This document shows positions 26,874 through 35,942 of a stretch of DNA of 64,000 nt, piece by piece. A model generated the notes under the pieces. The model ran no database searches and was not told the origin of the DNA. It saw only the letters and a list, made by a program, of their open reading frames with translations. Made by a program: the position numbers and the translations under genes. The stretch comes from Flavobacterium sp. KS-LB2 (lineage in GTDB: Bacteria; Bacteroidota; Bacteroidia; Flavobacteriales; Flavobacteriaceae). The stretch covers positions 3,162,001-3,226,000 of the forward strand of contig NZ_CP145904.1 of assembly GCF_036895565.1 (NCBI RefSeq). Direction: 5' to 3'. Position 1 is the stretch's first letter; each line of letters begins with the position of its first letter.

Positions 26874-27314
26874 ATGAAGAACCTTCACGATATCCTTAAA
26901 AAGGAAAATTATAAAAAAGTAAAGTTTAAGATCACAAAAACACAACATCTTTTAATAAAGGCAAAAATCAATGGTGTGATAGGGGATTTTATTTTGGATA
27001 CCGGAGCTTCCAATAGTTGTGTGGGATTTGAAAGTGTCGATTTGTTTTTATTACAAGCAAAAAAATCAAAAACGAAAGCAGCTGGCGCGGGAGCAACTGG
27101 AATGTTTACGCAACTGGCGGTTAAAAATCAATTGCAACTAGGTTCTTGGAAAGACTCAAATTTTGAACTCGTTATTTTTGATTTATCTCATGTAAATGAA
27201 GCACTAACACAACATAAAGCAAAGCCAGTTCATGGTATTATAGGTGCTGATATTTTAATGAAAGGAAAAGCTATTGTAGATTATTACAACCATTATTTGT
27301 ATTTATTGAAGTAA
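26874..27314 (+). CDS. Retropepsin-like aspartic protease domain protein
   Basis: 146 residues, no signal peptide. The active-site triplet of the retropepsin/clp-protease-like family is visible: DFILDTGASNSCVGFE (Asp about 43), followed by a flap region (KAAGAGATGMFTQLA) and a hydrophobic-hydrophobic-Gly motif (VHGIIGADILMKGKAIVDYYN). Single-domain bacterial retropepsins must dimerise to form an active site. Bacteroidota have many such proteins of unknown substrate. Single gene; the promoter is divergent from tatD and a terminator at 27313-27350 follows. Confidence 0.85.
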   Translation: MKNLHDILKKENYKKVKFKITKTQHLLIKAKINGVIGDFILDTGASNSCVGFESVDLFLLQAKKSKTKAAGAGATGMFTQLAVKNQLQLGSWKDSNFELVIFDLSHVNEALTQHKAKPVHGIIGADILMKGKAIVDYYNHYLYLLK

Positions 27315-27350
27315 AAAAAGAGAGCGTACCAAAAATCGGCACGCTCTACT
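27313..27350 (-). terminator. Terminator of the T9SS cargo gene
   Basis: AGAGCGT (27321-27327) pairs with ACGCTCT (27341-27347) with inner CC/GG. On the minus strand the stem is followed by CTTTTTTT; the plus-strand side has no T-run. Confidence 0.75.
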
Positions 27351-27372
27351 TCTACTACAAACCTCAACAAAT

Positions 27373-30261
27373 TTATTCTTTAATCATTTTAGTGGTAATT
27401 ACTTTTCCGTCAACATTCGTTTTAACGATATAAACTCCTTTTGAAAGTTCATTAGTTTGAATGGTTACAGCATTACTTTTTGGATTTTTAACCAAAACTT
27501 CCTGACCCAAAAGAGTATAAACACTTACTTTTTCGATAGCACTATTGGCTTCAATGGTCAAATAATTAGTAACTGGATTTGGATACATCATCACTTTTGA
27601 TGTTTCAAAATTAGCAACCCCTAAATTAGCAACTGTTTTACTAAAATACACATTATCAATATAAACGGTTCCTGCTGGTGCACCAGACAGTACTAATTGA
27701 GCAATGTGTCCTTTGGTTGTTAAACCCGTAAATTCTGAAAATGGGATATCATAACTGTTCCATCCCGATAAATTAGGCGTACGCGTTACTTCAAACTCTA
27801 CATCATCTCCTCCTTGGTACACGCCATTGGCACCAAAATCAACTAATTTAACTCGAAAAGCGGTCAAATCAGGTGTCCATACATCAATATGGAAATACAG
27901 CATTTGTGTAGCGTCTATCGTTCCTGTAGCGTCTACTCCAAAATAATTCAAATTCGTATATTTCTTAGTATCATTTCCAGCAATTTGCATATCTGTCAAA
28001 GTACTTCCAACTGACCAATCTGTTCTCCAAGTCGTGACAGGAACATTTGTGTAAGTATTACTAAACATAGATATAACATTTGCTGCCGGCGTTGTAGGTA
28101 TTGGTGCAGCAACAGTAGGTTCTGTTGGCGCGACTACTACGGTTGATTTATAGAAGTAAAAATTATCTAAATACACTGTTGTTCCTGATGGTGTAGATGA
28201 CAAACTCATTTGAAATACATTGCTAAAGTTTATCCCTGGAAAGTTAGCAGCATTTAAAATCACATCAAAGCTATTCCATCCTGCTGCAATTGTTAAAGTC
28301 ACTCCAGATTCTACAGGACCAGGATTTATAAGATTAATTTTTACCGAAGTGGCACTTGAAGACCATAAATCAACATGCATTTTAGTCATATCAGAAAGAT
28401 CAAAGACCTCAGCACCTGGTAATGTTATTCCTTGATAATTAAAATTACTTAGTTTTCTTGTGTTATTAGTTGCAATAAGCTCATCTGTCACATCTGTAGA
28501 CTGACCCCAACATTTACACCAATCTCCCGCTTTATAAACCGCATAAGCTTCACTATAAATAGATTTCACATCAGTTGCAACTCTCACTGGAGGTGTTGGA
28601 GCAGCTTCAGTAGGTGCTGTTGCCGCAACTGGAGCAGTTATTTTTGCAGAAAAAGTAATATTATCCACATAACAGACATGATCAGCCGATCTTGTAGTTC
28701 CTTCAGGGATAAAATCAGGAAACACAATGATTTGATCAATTCCGGTAGAAACACCTTCGCCTATTTTCCCGGCAAAGTTGAATGTCAACTCCTCCCATTC
28801 GTTTATTTTAGTATTAGTAACGGTAATTTCTCCCGTAGAACCACCATCAGGTCGTGCTAATTTAATACCCACTTTACTGATGACATCTTTATATACCATC
28901 ATTTTAATAGTACTGTTCGTTTCATTTAATGTAAAAGTACCAATCCCATTAGTACCAGAAGCATGAGCCGTTTCAAAACCAGTATACCAGGCGCCTGCAA
29001 CCAAAGCAGTAAATTTAGCTGCTGTATTAGACGTATTGATTCCTGTTTTGTCAGGGTTTGATGCCAATAATGAAGCAGTTGATCCTCCTGAAGGATTATC
29101 AAAAGAAGTCAAAACCCAAGTAGATCCATATTCCCCTGTTTCAAAAGTAACGGGTGCGTATGGGGCTGTAGCCGGAGGAGCTACTATAGCAACTTTATTA
29201 AAATAAACATTATCTATAAAGATTGTTCCTGGTGAACCCGAGAAAACAAACTGTGCAATATGCGCTTTTGTCGTAAGTCCTGTAAATTCTGAAAGCGGAA
29301 TTTCTAGGCTGTTCCAACCACTTAAAGTTAAAGTACGAGTTATTTCAAACTCCTTATCATCGCCACCCTGATAGGCACCATCAGCACCAAAATCAACTAT
29401 CTTCACTTTGAATGTGGTCACATCTGGAGTCCAAACATCAATATGAAAGTTAAGCATTGCTGAAGCATCAATTTTATTAGCTTCAGTAATTACCCCAAAA
29501 TAACTTAAGTCAGTATATTTTTTAGTGTCATTTCCAGCCACTTGAATATCTGACAAAACATTTCCAGATTGCCCCCAATCCGCTCTCCAATTATCAACTG
29601 TAACATTAGTGTAAGGATTACTAAATAAAGAAATAACATCAGCAGCAGCTACTGTAGGTGTTGGTGCAGCTATTATTGGAGTTGTAGCTGCGGGTTTTGC
29701 AGAAAAAGTAACATTATCAAAATAACTAGTAGTTTCAGCAGTTCTCGCATTAAAATCTAAAAAGAAGATAATTTGATCAATATTGATGGTTTCAAACAAC
29801 CCTATTTTCCCTGAGAAGTCAAATGTCAATTCTTCCCATTCGTTAATTTTAGTGTTAGCCACTTTAATTTCTTGTTGCGCACCACCATTTGCTATTGCAA
29901 ATTTGATGGCCACATCACTAATAACAGATTTATAGACCATTATTTTAATTATGCTATTGGAAGTACTCAAAGTAAAAGTACCAATACCATTTGCTCCAGA
30001 AGCGTGGGCTGTTTCAAATCCGGCGTATGGAGCCGCACCTGAAACCGTTGTTCCAGCTATAAATTTCCCTACCGTTGCTGAACTGTTAATTCCGCCTGGA
30101 AATGGATTAGGAACTTTAGAATATCCAGCTCCACTTCCATTTTCAAAAGTGGCAAATGACCATGTAGAACCGAACTCTCCGTTCTCAAAGGTTATTGGTG
30201 CGTTTTGTGAAAACCCTATTGAAAAAACCAATAGGAAAATGAATAAAGTAATGTTCTTCAT
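27373..30261 (-). CDS. Multi-modular secreted protein with T9SS C-terminal sorting domain
   Basis: 962 residues. Signal peptide 1-18 (ending IGFSQ). Two kinds of module alternate: type A at about 22-189 and 370-540 (each starting TFENGEFGSTW or TFETGEYGSTW, with GFETAHASG and ending YFDNVTFSAK or YVDNITFSAK) and type B at about 207-356, 563-706 (divergent, with WCKCWGQ) and 726-876 (each with DVISLFSN, NDTKKYT, FHIDVWTPD and a final IDNVYF). Ala/Pro/Thr-rich linkers join them. Residues 885-962 form the T9SS type A sorting domain (VMMYPNPVTNYLTIE, KGVYIVKT). No catalytic domain is seen. The modules look like carbohydrate-binding beta-sandwiches such as those attached to laminarinases; that function is inferred. 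No SusC/D pair is nearby. Confidence 0.85.
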   Translation of the reverse strand: MKNITLFIFLLVFSIGFSQNAPITFENGEFGSTWSFATFENGSGAGYSKVPNPFPGGINSSATVGKFIAGTTVSGAAPYAGFETAHASGANGIGTFTLSTSNSIIKIMVYKSVISDVAIKFAIANGGAQQEIKVANTKINEWEELTFDFSGKIGLFETINIDQIIFFLDFNARTAETTSYFDNVTFSAKPAATTPIIAAPTPTVAAADVISLFSNPYTNVTVDNWRADWGQSGNVLSDIQVAGNDTKKYTDLSYFGVITEANKIDASAMLNFHIDVWTPDVTTFKVKIVDFGADGAYQGGDDKEFEITRTLTLSGWNSLEIPLSEFTGLTTKAHIAQFVFSGSPGTIFIDNVYFNKVAIVAPPATAPYAPVTFETGEYGSTWVLTSFDNPSGGSTASLLASNPDKTGINTSNTAAKFTALVAGAWYTGFETAHASGTNGIGTFTLNETNSTIKMMVYKDVISKVGIKLARPDGGSTGEITVTNTKINEWEELTFNFAGKIGEGVSTGIDQIIVFPDFIPEGTTRSADHVCYVDNITFSAKITAPVAATAPTEAAPTPPVRVATDVKSIYSEAYAVYKAGDWCKCWGQSTDVTDELIATNNTRKLSNFNYQGITLPGAEVFDLSDMTKMHVDLWSSSATSVKINLINPGPVESGVTLTIAAGWNSFDVILNAANFPGINFSNVFQMSLSSTPSGTTVYLDNFYFYKSTVVVAPTEPTVAAPIPTTPAANVISMFSNTYTNVPVTTWRTDWSVGSTLTDMQIAGNDTKKYTNLNYFGVDATGTIDATQMLYFHIDVWTPDLTAFRVKLVDFGANGVYQGGDDVEFEVTRTPNLSGWNSYDIPFSEFTGLTTKGHIAQLVLSGAPAGTVYIDNVYFSKTVANLGVANFETSKVMMYPNPVTNYLTIEANSAIEKVSVYTLLGQEVLVKNPKSNAVTIQTNELSKGVYIVKTNVDGKVITTKMIKE

Positions 30262-30284
30262 AATTTTGAGTTTATAGTTATTCT

Positions 30285-30292
30285 CAAATTTA
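30285..30292 (-). promoter_or_regulatory. -7 element of the T9SS cargo gene
   Basis: Minus-strand TAAATTTG, exact TAnnTTTG match, 23 bases before the ATG; -33 not clear. Confidence 0.4.
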
Positions 30293-30589
30293 TGAATCTA
30301 TTGTATTGTGATTTTAAATTATAAGTATCTAAAAACTATACAACACCCCAAAGAAATCCTACTATCAAAAATAACAGTAAATAGTACTGCAACTGAGGCT
30401 TAGCTCTATTTTACAAGACACTAATAAAGAAAAACAAAACTTCATTACACTACGATGTTGTGGTAATGTTATGGTGAATTCCTATTTCAATCACTTTATT
30501 TTTAAATAAAACATAATTTATTATTAAATAAAAAACCATAATCACAAAAAAATACAGAAATAAATACATAATTATAAGTGAGATTACTT

Positions 30590-30626
30590 AAAAAAATCCC
30601 GCAATGTAATTAAACAAGGCGGGATT
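30590..30626 (-). terminator. Terminator of sucB
   Basis: AATCCCGC (30595-30602) pairs with GCGGGATT (30619-30626); on the minus strand the stem is followed by a T-run. Confidence 0.85.
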
Positions 30627-30655
30627 AAATAACACTATATGTTTACTAAGCAATA

Positions 30656-31882
30656 TTACAACTCCAATGCTTTTTTAGGATTGTTATCCATCAATAATTC
30701 CATTGGATTTTCTAACGCTTCTTTTACAGCTACTAAGAAACCAACAGACTCACGACCGTCAATAATTCTATGGTCATAAGACAACGCTACATACATCATT
30801 GGGTGAATTTCTACTTTACCGTTTACAGCAATTGGACGCTCAATAATATTGTGCATACCCAAAATTCCTGATTGTGGAGGATTGATAATTGGCGTAGATA
30901 ACATACTTCCAAAAACACCACCGTTAGTAATCGTGAAGGTTCCTCCAGTCATATCATCTACTGTGATTTGTCCGTCACGTGCTTTTAATGCTAATCTTTT
31001 AATATCTGCTTCAACCCCACGAAAAGTCAAGTTCTCTGCATTACGAACTACAGGAACCATTAATCCTTTTGGCCCTGAAACCGCAATTGAAATGTCACAA
31101 AAATCGAAAGCAATCTTATGATCACCATCCATCATTGAATTTACATCTGGAAATAATTGCAATGCTCTAGTTACTGCTTTGGTAAAGAAAGACATGTATC
31201 CTAAACCAATTCCACCATGTTTTGCCTTAAACGCATCTTTGTATTCGTTACGAATCATATTGATTGGCGTCATGTTTACTTCGTTGAAAGTAGTCAACAT
31301 GGCTGTTTCGTTTTTGGCAGCAACTAATCTTTCTGCTACTTTACGACGCAACATCGATAATTTAGTTCGCTCTGTTCCACGAGATCCACCAGTAGGAGTT
31401 CCCATTGAAGGCACTGCATTTACAGCATCATCTTTAGTAATTCTTCCGTCTTTTCCAGTTCCTGTTATGGAAGCTGGTGCTATATTTTTTTCGTCTAATA
31501 TTTTTCTTGCCGCTGGAGATGGAGTTCCTGAAGCGTAAGTTGCTGCTGGAGCTACTGCTACTGGAGTCGCTTTTGGAGCTTCTGCTTTAACTTCAGCTTT
31601 TGGAGCTTCAACTGCAGCCACTGGCGCGTCACCTGACGGTTTTGCTGCACTAGTATCGATTAAACAAACTACCGCTCCTACTGCTACTGCATCGCCTTCT
31701 TCTGCTTTTAAAGTAATGATTCCGCTTGCTTCTGCTGGCAATTCTAATGTTGCTTTATCAGAATCAACCTCAGCAATTGCTTGGTCTTTCTCTACATAAT
31801 CTCCGTCTTTTACCAACCAAGTTGCAATTTCAACTTCTTTTATAGATTCCCCTGGTGATGGGACTTTCATTTCTAAAATCAT
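30656..31882 (-). CDS. sucB: 2-oxoglutarate dehydrogenase E2, dihydrolipoyllysine succinyltransferase
   Basis: 408 residues, typical length. E2 core of the 2-oxoglutarate dehydrogenase complex: accepts the succinyl group on lipoyl-lysine and passes it to CoA. The lipoyl domain is at 1-75 with the modified lysine in VDSDKATLE (Lys43); an Ala/Pro-rich hinge; the E3/E1-binding domain at about 112-150 ([25 protein letters not shown]); and the catalytic domain to the end with [17 protein letters not shown]. It follows sucA on the same strand with 96 bases between them, filled by a 7-base-period repeat (31892-31977). Confidence 0.97.
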   Translation of the reverse strand: MILEMKVPSPGESIKEVEIATWLVKDGDYVEKDQAIAEVDSDKATLELPAEASGIITLKAEEGDAVAVGAVVCLIDTSAAKPSGDAPVAAVEAPKAEVKAEAPKATPVAVAPAATYASGTPSPAARKILDEKNIAPASITGTGKDGRITKDDAVNAVPSMGTPTGGSRGTERTKLSMLRRKVAERLVAAKNETAMLTTFNEVNMTPINMIRNEYKDAFKAKHGGIGLGYMSFFTKAVTRALQLFPDVNSMMDGDHKIAFDFCDISIAVSGPKGLMVPVVRNAENLTFRGVEADIKRLALKARDGQITVDDMTGGTFTITNGGVFGSMLSTPIINPPQSGILGMHNIIERPIAVNGKVEIHPMMYVALSYDHRIIDGRESVGFLVAVKEALENPMELLMDNNPKKALEL

Positions 31883-31891
31883 CTTTCTTTT

Positions 31892-31977
31892 AGTTTAAAG
31901 TTTAAAGTTAAATCATTTAAAGTTTAAGGTTTAAAGTTCTACAAATGGGACTTTAAACCTTAAACTTTAAACTTTTT
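31892..31977. repeat. Heptameric repeat and 22-bp inverted repeat between sucA and sucB
   Basis: The spacer is almost entirely variants of AGTTTAA and its complement ACTTTAA at a 7-base period. Positions 31916-31937 and 31950-31971 are perfect 22-bp complements around a 12-base loop. On the transcribed (minus) strand the fold precedes the sucB start and lacks a following T-run, so it is not an ordinary terminator. Confidence 0.85.
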
Positions 31978-31978
31978 T

Positions 31979-34750
31979 CTATCTAAATAAATTTTTATCA
32001 AACACCATTTTTATGGCATCAGCATGACGGCGTTTTGCTCTGGTGTAACTTCCTGCGGCCGGAGCTGCATAAGCCTTAAGAGAAGCTAATCTCCATTTTA
32101 CTAGATCAAAATTCATCAACATATAGCTGTAAGCGCCCATATTTTTTGGTTCTTCTTGTGCCCAAACGTAATCATCGGCATCTGGATATTGCGCTATAAT
32201 TGCTTTTAATTGCTCAACAGGCAATGGGAATAATTGTTCTATCCTAACAACTGCGACATCTTTACGTCCATTATTTTCTCTTTCAGCGATGATGTCATAA
32301 TAAAATTTACCAGTACAGAAAACCAATGTTTTCACATCTGCTTTGTTTACAGTTGCATCATCAATTGTTTCTTGAAAACTTCCGCTTGCTAACTCTTCTA
32401 CTGTAGAAACACATCTTGGATCACGCAACAAACTCTTTGGTGTAAAGACAACAAGTGGTTTACGGAAAGTTGTTTTCATTTGTCTTCTTAACAAGTGAAA
32501 GAAGTTGGCTGGCGTTGTACAATCGGCAACATACATATTATGTCTGGCGCAAAGTTGTAAATAACGCTCCATTCTTGCTGAGGAATGCTCAGCTCCTTGG
32601 CCTTCGTATCCGTGTGGCAATAGTAAAACAATTCCGTTTTGATTGTTCCATTTGTCTTCTCCACAAGAAATGTATTGATCAATCATAATTTGGGCTCCAT
32701 TACTGAAATCTCCAAACTGTGCTTCCCAAATGGTTAAAGCATTAGGATTAGCTAATGCATATCCGTAATCAAAACCAAGTACGCCATATTCTGACAAAAG
32801 AGAATTAAAAATATTGAATTTTCCAGTAGCTCCTTCTAAATTACTTAGCAAGGTTACTTCTTCTTCAGAATCTTCTACTTTCACTACTGCGTGGCGGTGA
32901 GAGAAAGTTCCACGCTCCACATCTTGGCCAGAAATACGGATGTCATACCCTTCTGTCAAAAGAGAACCGTATGCTAATGTTTCAGCAGTACCCCAATCTA
33001 CGGCGTTGTTATCGTAACCGGTTTTTCTATCAGAGACAATTTTACTTATCTTATTGATAAATTTCTTGTCTGTAGGTAAAGTTGAAACCGTTTTTATAAT
33101 AGAATCTAGCGTTTCTTTTGAAAATGAAGTGTCGTAATTTTGCAACATTTGTGTATCCGTAACCTGCTCAAAACCTTTCCACTCATTTTTCATGAATGGG
33201 GTTATGATAGTTAAATCTTTCTTACGGGATTCCTCTAAGTTTACTTCTAACTTAGATTTGTATTCTTGCTCTAATCCTTTTACAAAAGTAGCATCAATTA
33301 CTCCGTCAGCAAGTAATTTCTCCATGTAAATATCTCTTGGATTCTTATGCTTAGCAATGATTTTATAAAGAACGGGCTGCGTAAAACGAGGCTCATCCCC
33401 TTCATTGTGTCCGTACTTTCTATACCCAAGCAAATCGATAAAAACGTCACGCCCAAATTGCATTCTAAAATCTAATGCAAATGACATTGCGTGTACTACT
33501 GCCTCAGCATCATCAGCATTGACATGCAATACTGGCGAAAGCGTTACTTTGGCAACATCTGTACAATACGTAGATGAACGCGCATCTAAGTAATTGGTTG
33601 TAAAACCAACTTGATTATTAATTACTATATGTATAGTCCCTCCGGTTTTGTAACCGTCAAGTTGCGCCATTTGTATAATTTCATATAAAATCCCCTGACC
33701 AGCAATAGCTGCATCACCGTGAACGGCAATAGGCAATACTTTAGAGAAATCGTTAGGGAAATATTTATCTTGTTTTGCTCTTGTAATTCCTTCAATCACT
33801 GCGCCAACTGTTTCAAGGTGTGAAGGATTTGGAGCCAAATTGATATTTATATTTTTTCCAGTGCTAGTAACTTTGTCAGCCGTAAGTCCTAAATGGTACT
33901 TTACGTCTCCGTCAAAATATTCCTGGTCGTAATCTTTACCATCAAATTCACCGAAGATATCTTGAGTAGATTTTCCAAAAATATTTGCCAAAACATTCAA
34001 ACGGCCTCGGTGTGCCATTCCCATTACAAATTGTTCAACTCCTTTTTCAGCTGCTTTTTCAATTAAAGCGTCTAAAGCTGGAATGATTGATTCTCCACCT
34101 TCAAGAGAAAAACGTTTTTGACCTACATATTTAGTATGTAAAAAGTTTTCAAAAGAAACGGCTTGGTTTAATTTATTCAGAATTGATTTCTTTTCTTCCA
34201 AAGAAAATTTAGGTTGGTTGTCATTGACACCTAATTTTTTCTGAATCCACTCTACCACTTCTGGCTTACGAATGTACATGTACTCTACCCCAATATGCTG
34301 ACAATAAATAGTATCAAGGTGAGTTATAATTTCTTGAAGGGTACAAGGCTGTATATTAATCACTTTTGCCGCATCAAAAACAGTATTTAAATCTGCTGCT
34401 GAAAGTCCAAAATTAGTGATTTCAAGTGTAGGAGATGAAGTTCTTCTTTCACGAACGGGATTTGTCTTCGTAAACAAATGCCCTCTAGAACGGTAGCCAT
34501 CTATTAATTTCAATACATTAAATTCCTTTTGAAGCTTATCTGATACTAAATTAATATCTGAGTTATTTGCTGCAAAATTAGCGATTTGCTCCACCTTGTT
34601 TTCCTCATTGTAAGTCGTCATCCCAAAGTCAAAACCTTGAAAAAAACTCCTCCAACTTGGCTCAACGCTATCTGGATTCTCTAAATATTGATCGTATAAT
34701 TGTGCGAAAAATTCGGTGTGTGCTGCGTTTAAAAATGAAAACCTATCCAT
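31979..34750 (-). CDS. sucA: 2-oxoglutarate dehydrogenase E1, thiamine diphosphate-dependent
   Basis: 923 residues from the ATG at 34750; the frame is open for 14 codons more, but MDRFSFLNAAHTEFFAQLYDQYLENPDSV is the normal N-terminus and the promoter fits this start. E1 decarboxylates 2-oxoglutarate on thiamine diphosphate in the TCA cycle. Seen: FVMGMAHRGRLNVLANIF, YHLGLTADK, NPSHLETVGAVIEGITRAKQD, AVHGDAAIAGQGILYE (ThDP region), FSHRHAVV and the C-terminal EEPKNMGAYSYM. First gene of the sucA-sucB unit; the dihydrolipoamide dehydrogenase gene is not in this window. Confidence 0.97.
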   Translation of the reverse strand: MDRFSFLNAAHTEFFAQLYDQYLENPDSVEPSWRSFFQGFDFGMTTYNEENKVEQIANFAANNSDINLVSDKLQKEFNVLKLIDGYRSRGHLFTKTNPVRERRTSSPTLEITNFGLSAADLNTVFDAAKVINIQPCTLQEIITHLDTIYCQHIGVEYMYIRKPEVVEWIQKKLGVNDNQPKFSLEEKKSILNKLNQAVSFENFLHTKYVGQKRFSLEGGESIIPALDALIEKAAEKGVEQFVMGMAHRGRLNVLANIFGKSTQDIFGEFDGKDYDQEYFDGDVKYHLGLTADKVTSTGKNININLAPNPSHLETVGAVIEGITRAKQDKYFPNDFSKVLPIAVHGDAAIAGQGILYEIIQMAQLDGYKTGGTIHIVINNQVGFTTNYLDARSSTYCTDVAKVTLSPVLHVNADDAEAVVHAMSFALDFRMQFGRDVFIDLLGYRKYGHNEGDEPRFTQPVLYKIIAKHKNPRDIYMEKLLADGVIDATFVKGLEQEYKSKLEVNLEESRKKDLTIITPFMKNEWKGFEQVTDTQMLQNYDTSFSKETLDSIIKTVSTLPTDKKFINKISKIVSDRKTGYDNNAVDWGTAETLAYGSLLTEGYDIRISGQDVERGTFSHRHAVVKVEDSEEEVTLLSNLEGATGKFNIFNSLLSEYGVLGFDYGYALANPNALTIWEAQFGDFSNGAQIMIDQYISCGEDKWNNQNGIVLLLPHGYEGQGAEHSSARMERYLQLCARHNMYVADCTTPANFFHLLRRQMKTTFRKPLVVFTPKSLLRDPRCVSTVEELASGSFQETIDDATVNKADVKTLVFCTGKFYYDIIAERENNGRKDVAVVRIEQLFPLPVEQLKAIIAQYPDADDYVWAQEEPKNMGAYSYMLMNFDLVKWRLASLKAYAAPAAGSYTRAKRRHADAIKMVFDKNLFR

Positions 34751-34789
34751 AATATTTAGTGAATATACTTTTTTGTTAAAATAGTTTGG

Positions 34790-34819
34790 CAAAAGTACAA
34801 TAATAGAATAAATTTATAA
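34790..34819 (-). promoter_or_regulatory. Promoter of sucA
   Basis: Minus strand: TTA (34817-34819), 19 bases, TACTTTTG (34790-34797), 39 bases before the ATG at 34750. Good consensus match, and it supports the shorter start. Confidence 0.5.
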
Positions 34820-34869
34820 TTTATTTTAAGATACTTTTACATTGAAAAATGTTAAAAAACTGAAAACTT

Positions 34870-35412
34870 ATGACACAGAATAGCTTTTTAGACGATTCCA
34901 AATCAATATTAGTACTCATTACTCTATTTTTTTCAAGTTGTCTCTTTGCACAACAAAATACAACACCTCAGAAAACGCAAAATGAGTTTTGGAGGAATGT
35001 GCAATTTGGAGGCGGAATTGGCTTAGGCTTTGGCTCTGGATATACAGACATTTCAGTAGCTCCGAGTGCTATTTATAATTTCAATGAATATGTAGCTTTA
35101 GGTGTTGGCCTTCAGTATAAATACTTAAAGCAAAAGGATTTTTATGCATCCCATTTATATGGAGGGAGTATTATAGGTCTTTTTAATCCAATACAAGAAA
35201 TCCAACTTTCGGCAGAACTAGAGCAATTAAGAGTCAATGTAAATTTAGATGGATCAAATAGCAATTCACAAGATTACTGGAATACGGGATTATTTATTGG
35301 TGCGGGATACCGATCTGGAAATGCAACAATTGGGGTGCGTTACAATGTTTTAACGGATAAAAATAATATTTACGGCAGCGCATTTATGCCGTTTATTAGA
35401 TTTTATTTTTAA
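34870..35412 (+). CDS. Predicted outer-membrane beta-barrel protein
   Basis: 180 residues with an internal signal segment (KSILVLITLFFSSCLFAQQ, about residues 11-29). The rest is amphipathic beta-strands: VQFGGGIGLGFGSGYTDISVAPSAIYNFNEYVALGVGLQYKY, LYGGSIIGLFNP, NTGLFIGAGYRSGNATIGVRYN, FMPFIRFYF with a terminal Phe typical of barrels. Divergent from sucA. I recall flavobacterial homologues labelled alpha-ketoglutarate decarboxylase, which the sequence does not support and which probably came from its position next to sucA. Function unknown. Confidence 0.7.
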   Translation: MTQNSFLDDSKSILVLITLFFSSCLFAQQNTTPQKTQNEFWRNVQFGGGIGLGFGSGYTDISVAPSAIYNFNEYVALGVGLQYKYLKQKDFYASHLYGGSIIGLFNPIQEIQLSAELEQLRVNVNLDGSNSNSQDYWNTGLFIGAGYRSGNATIGVRYNVLTDKNNIYGSAFMPFIRFYF

Positions 35413-35434
35413 CTCCGTTAAACTCACAATTATC

Positions 35435-35821
35435 TTACTCTAATTTTCCAGTTTCTGAAGCACTCGGAGAGGAATACTTATTCCTAAACCATACTTTTTG
35501 CCATTCTCTTTTTAGAATTAAAAAAGCAACATCTTCGGACAAAACAACCAAATCAGAACCATCGAGTTTTTTTATTTCTTCTTCGGAAACATCGATTATG
35601 TATAGTAAATTGAGGTATTCAGCAAATTTGTATTGAATAAGTCGGTAGATTTTTTCATGAAGCTGTAACTTCAATTCATTAGCAGAAATACTCAAAGGGA
35701 AATCAATTGCTTCGTTAGCCAAATTGAAGTCCTTATTCATTTGCTCGATTAATTTCAAATATAAGTTTTCGCCTTCTGCTTCAGTAAGTAGTAAATCGGT
35801 GTTTTTTGGAACTATAAACAT
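35435..35821 (-). CDS. Conserved hypothetical cytoplasmic protein
   Basis: 128 residues, no signal peptide or membrane segment, acidic and helix-rich (LYLKLIEQMNKDFNLANEAIDFPLS, ELKLQLHEKIYRLIQYKFAEYLNLLYIIDVSEEEI). I do not recognise a domain. It follows the polyprenyl synthetase gene on the same strand after 95-120 bases and resembles flavobacterial proteins of unknown function found in that position as I recall. Convergent with the barrel gene, 22 bases apart. Confidence 0.65.
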   Translation of the reverse strand: MFIVPKNTDLLLTEAEGENLYLKLIEQMNKDFNLANEAIDFPLSISANELKLQLHEKIYRLIQYKFAEYLNLLYIIDVSEEEIKKLDGSDLVVLSEDVAFLILKREWQKVWFRNKYSSPSASETGKLE

Positions 35822-35831
35822 ATCTTTAAAA

Positions 35832-35850
35832 TTTCAATAGCAATAGCAAT
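35832..35850. repeat. AATAGC hexamer repeat downstream of the polyprenyl synthetase
   Basis: CAATAG-CAATAG-CAAT (about 35835-35850) followed by TTTCAATATTG. A short tandem repeat in the spacer between two same-strand genes, part of the pattern described for the sucA-sucB and nuo spacers, although with a 6-base period. Confidence 0.45.
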
Positions 35851-35942
35851 TTTCAATATTGTTATTATGTACAATTTACTTCTTGTTAAATTTCAAATAT
35901 CAACTTTCAAAGTCAAAATTACTGTTGATTATTGAAATTGAA

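Larger units (their letters stand above)
30262..30655. other. Intergenic region, 394 bases, no gene seen
   Basis: Between the T9SS cargo gene and sucB, both on the minus strand. It holds a -7-like element (30285-30292) for the cargo gene and the sucB terminator (30590-30626); the rest is AT-rich without recognisable features. Confidence 0.6.

Noticed and set aside
28220..29000. Plus-strand frames across the T9SS cargo gene
   Set aside because: Antisense shadows produced by the repetitive, Thr/Ala-rich modules.
27373..30261. CRISPR-like repeat array
   Set aside because: The repetition is at module scale (about 150 residues) inside one protein gene, not short repeats with unique spacers. No CRISPR array was seen anywhere.
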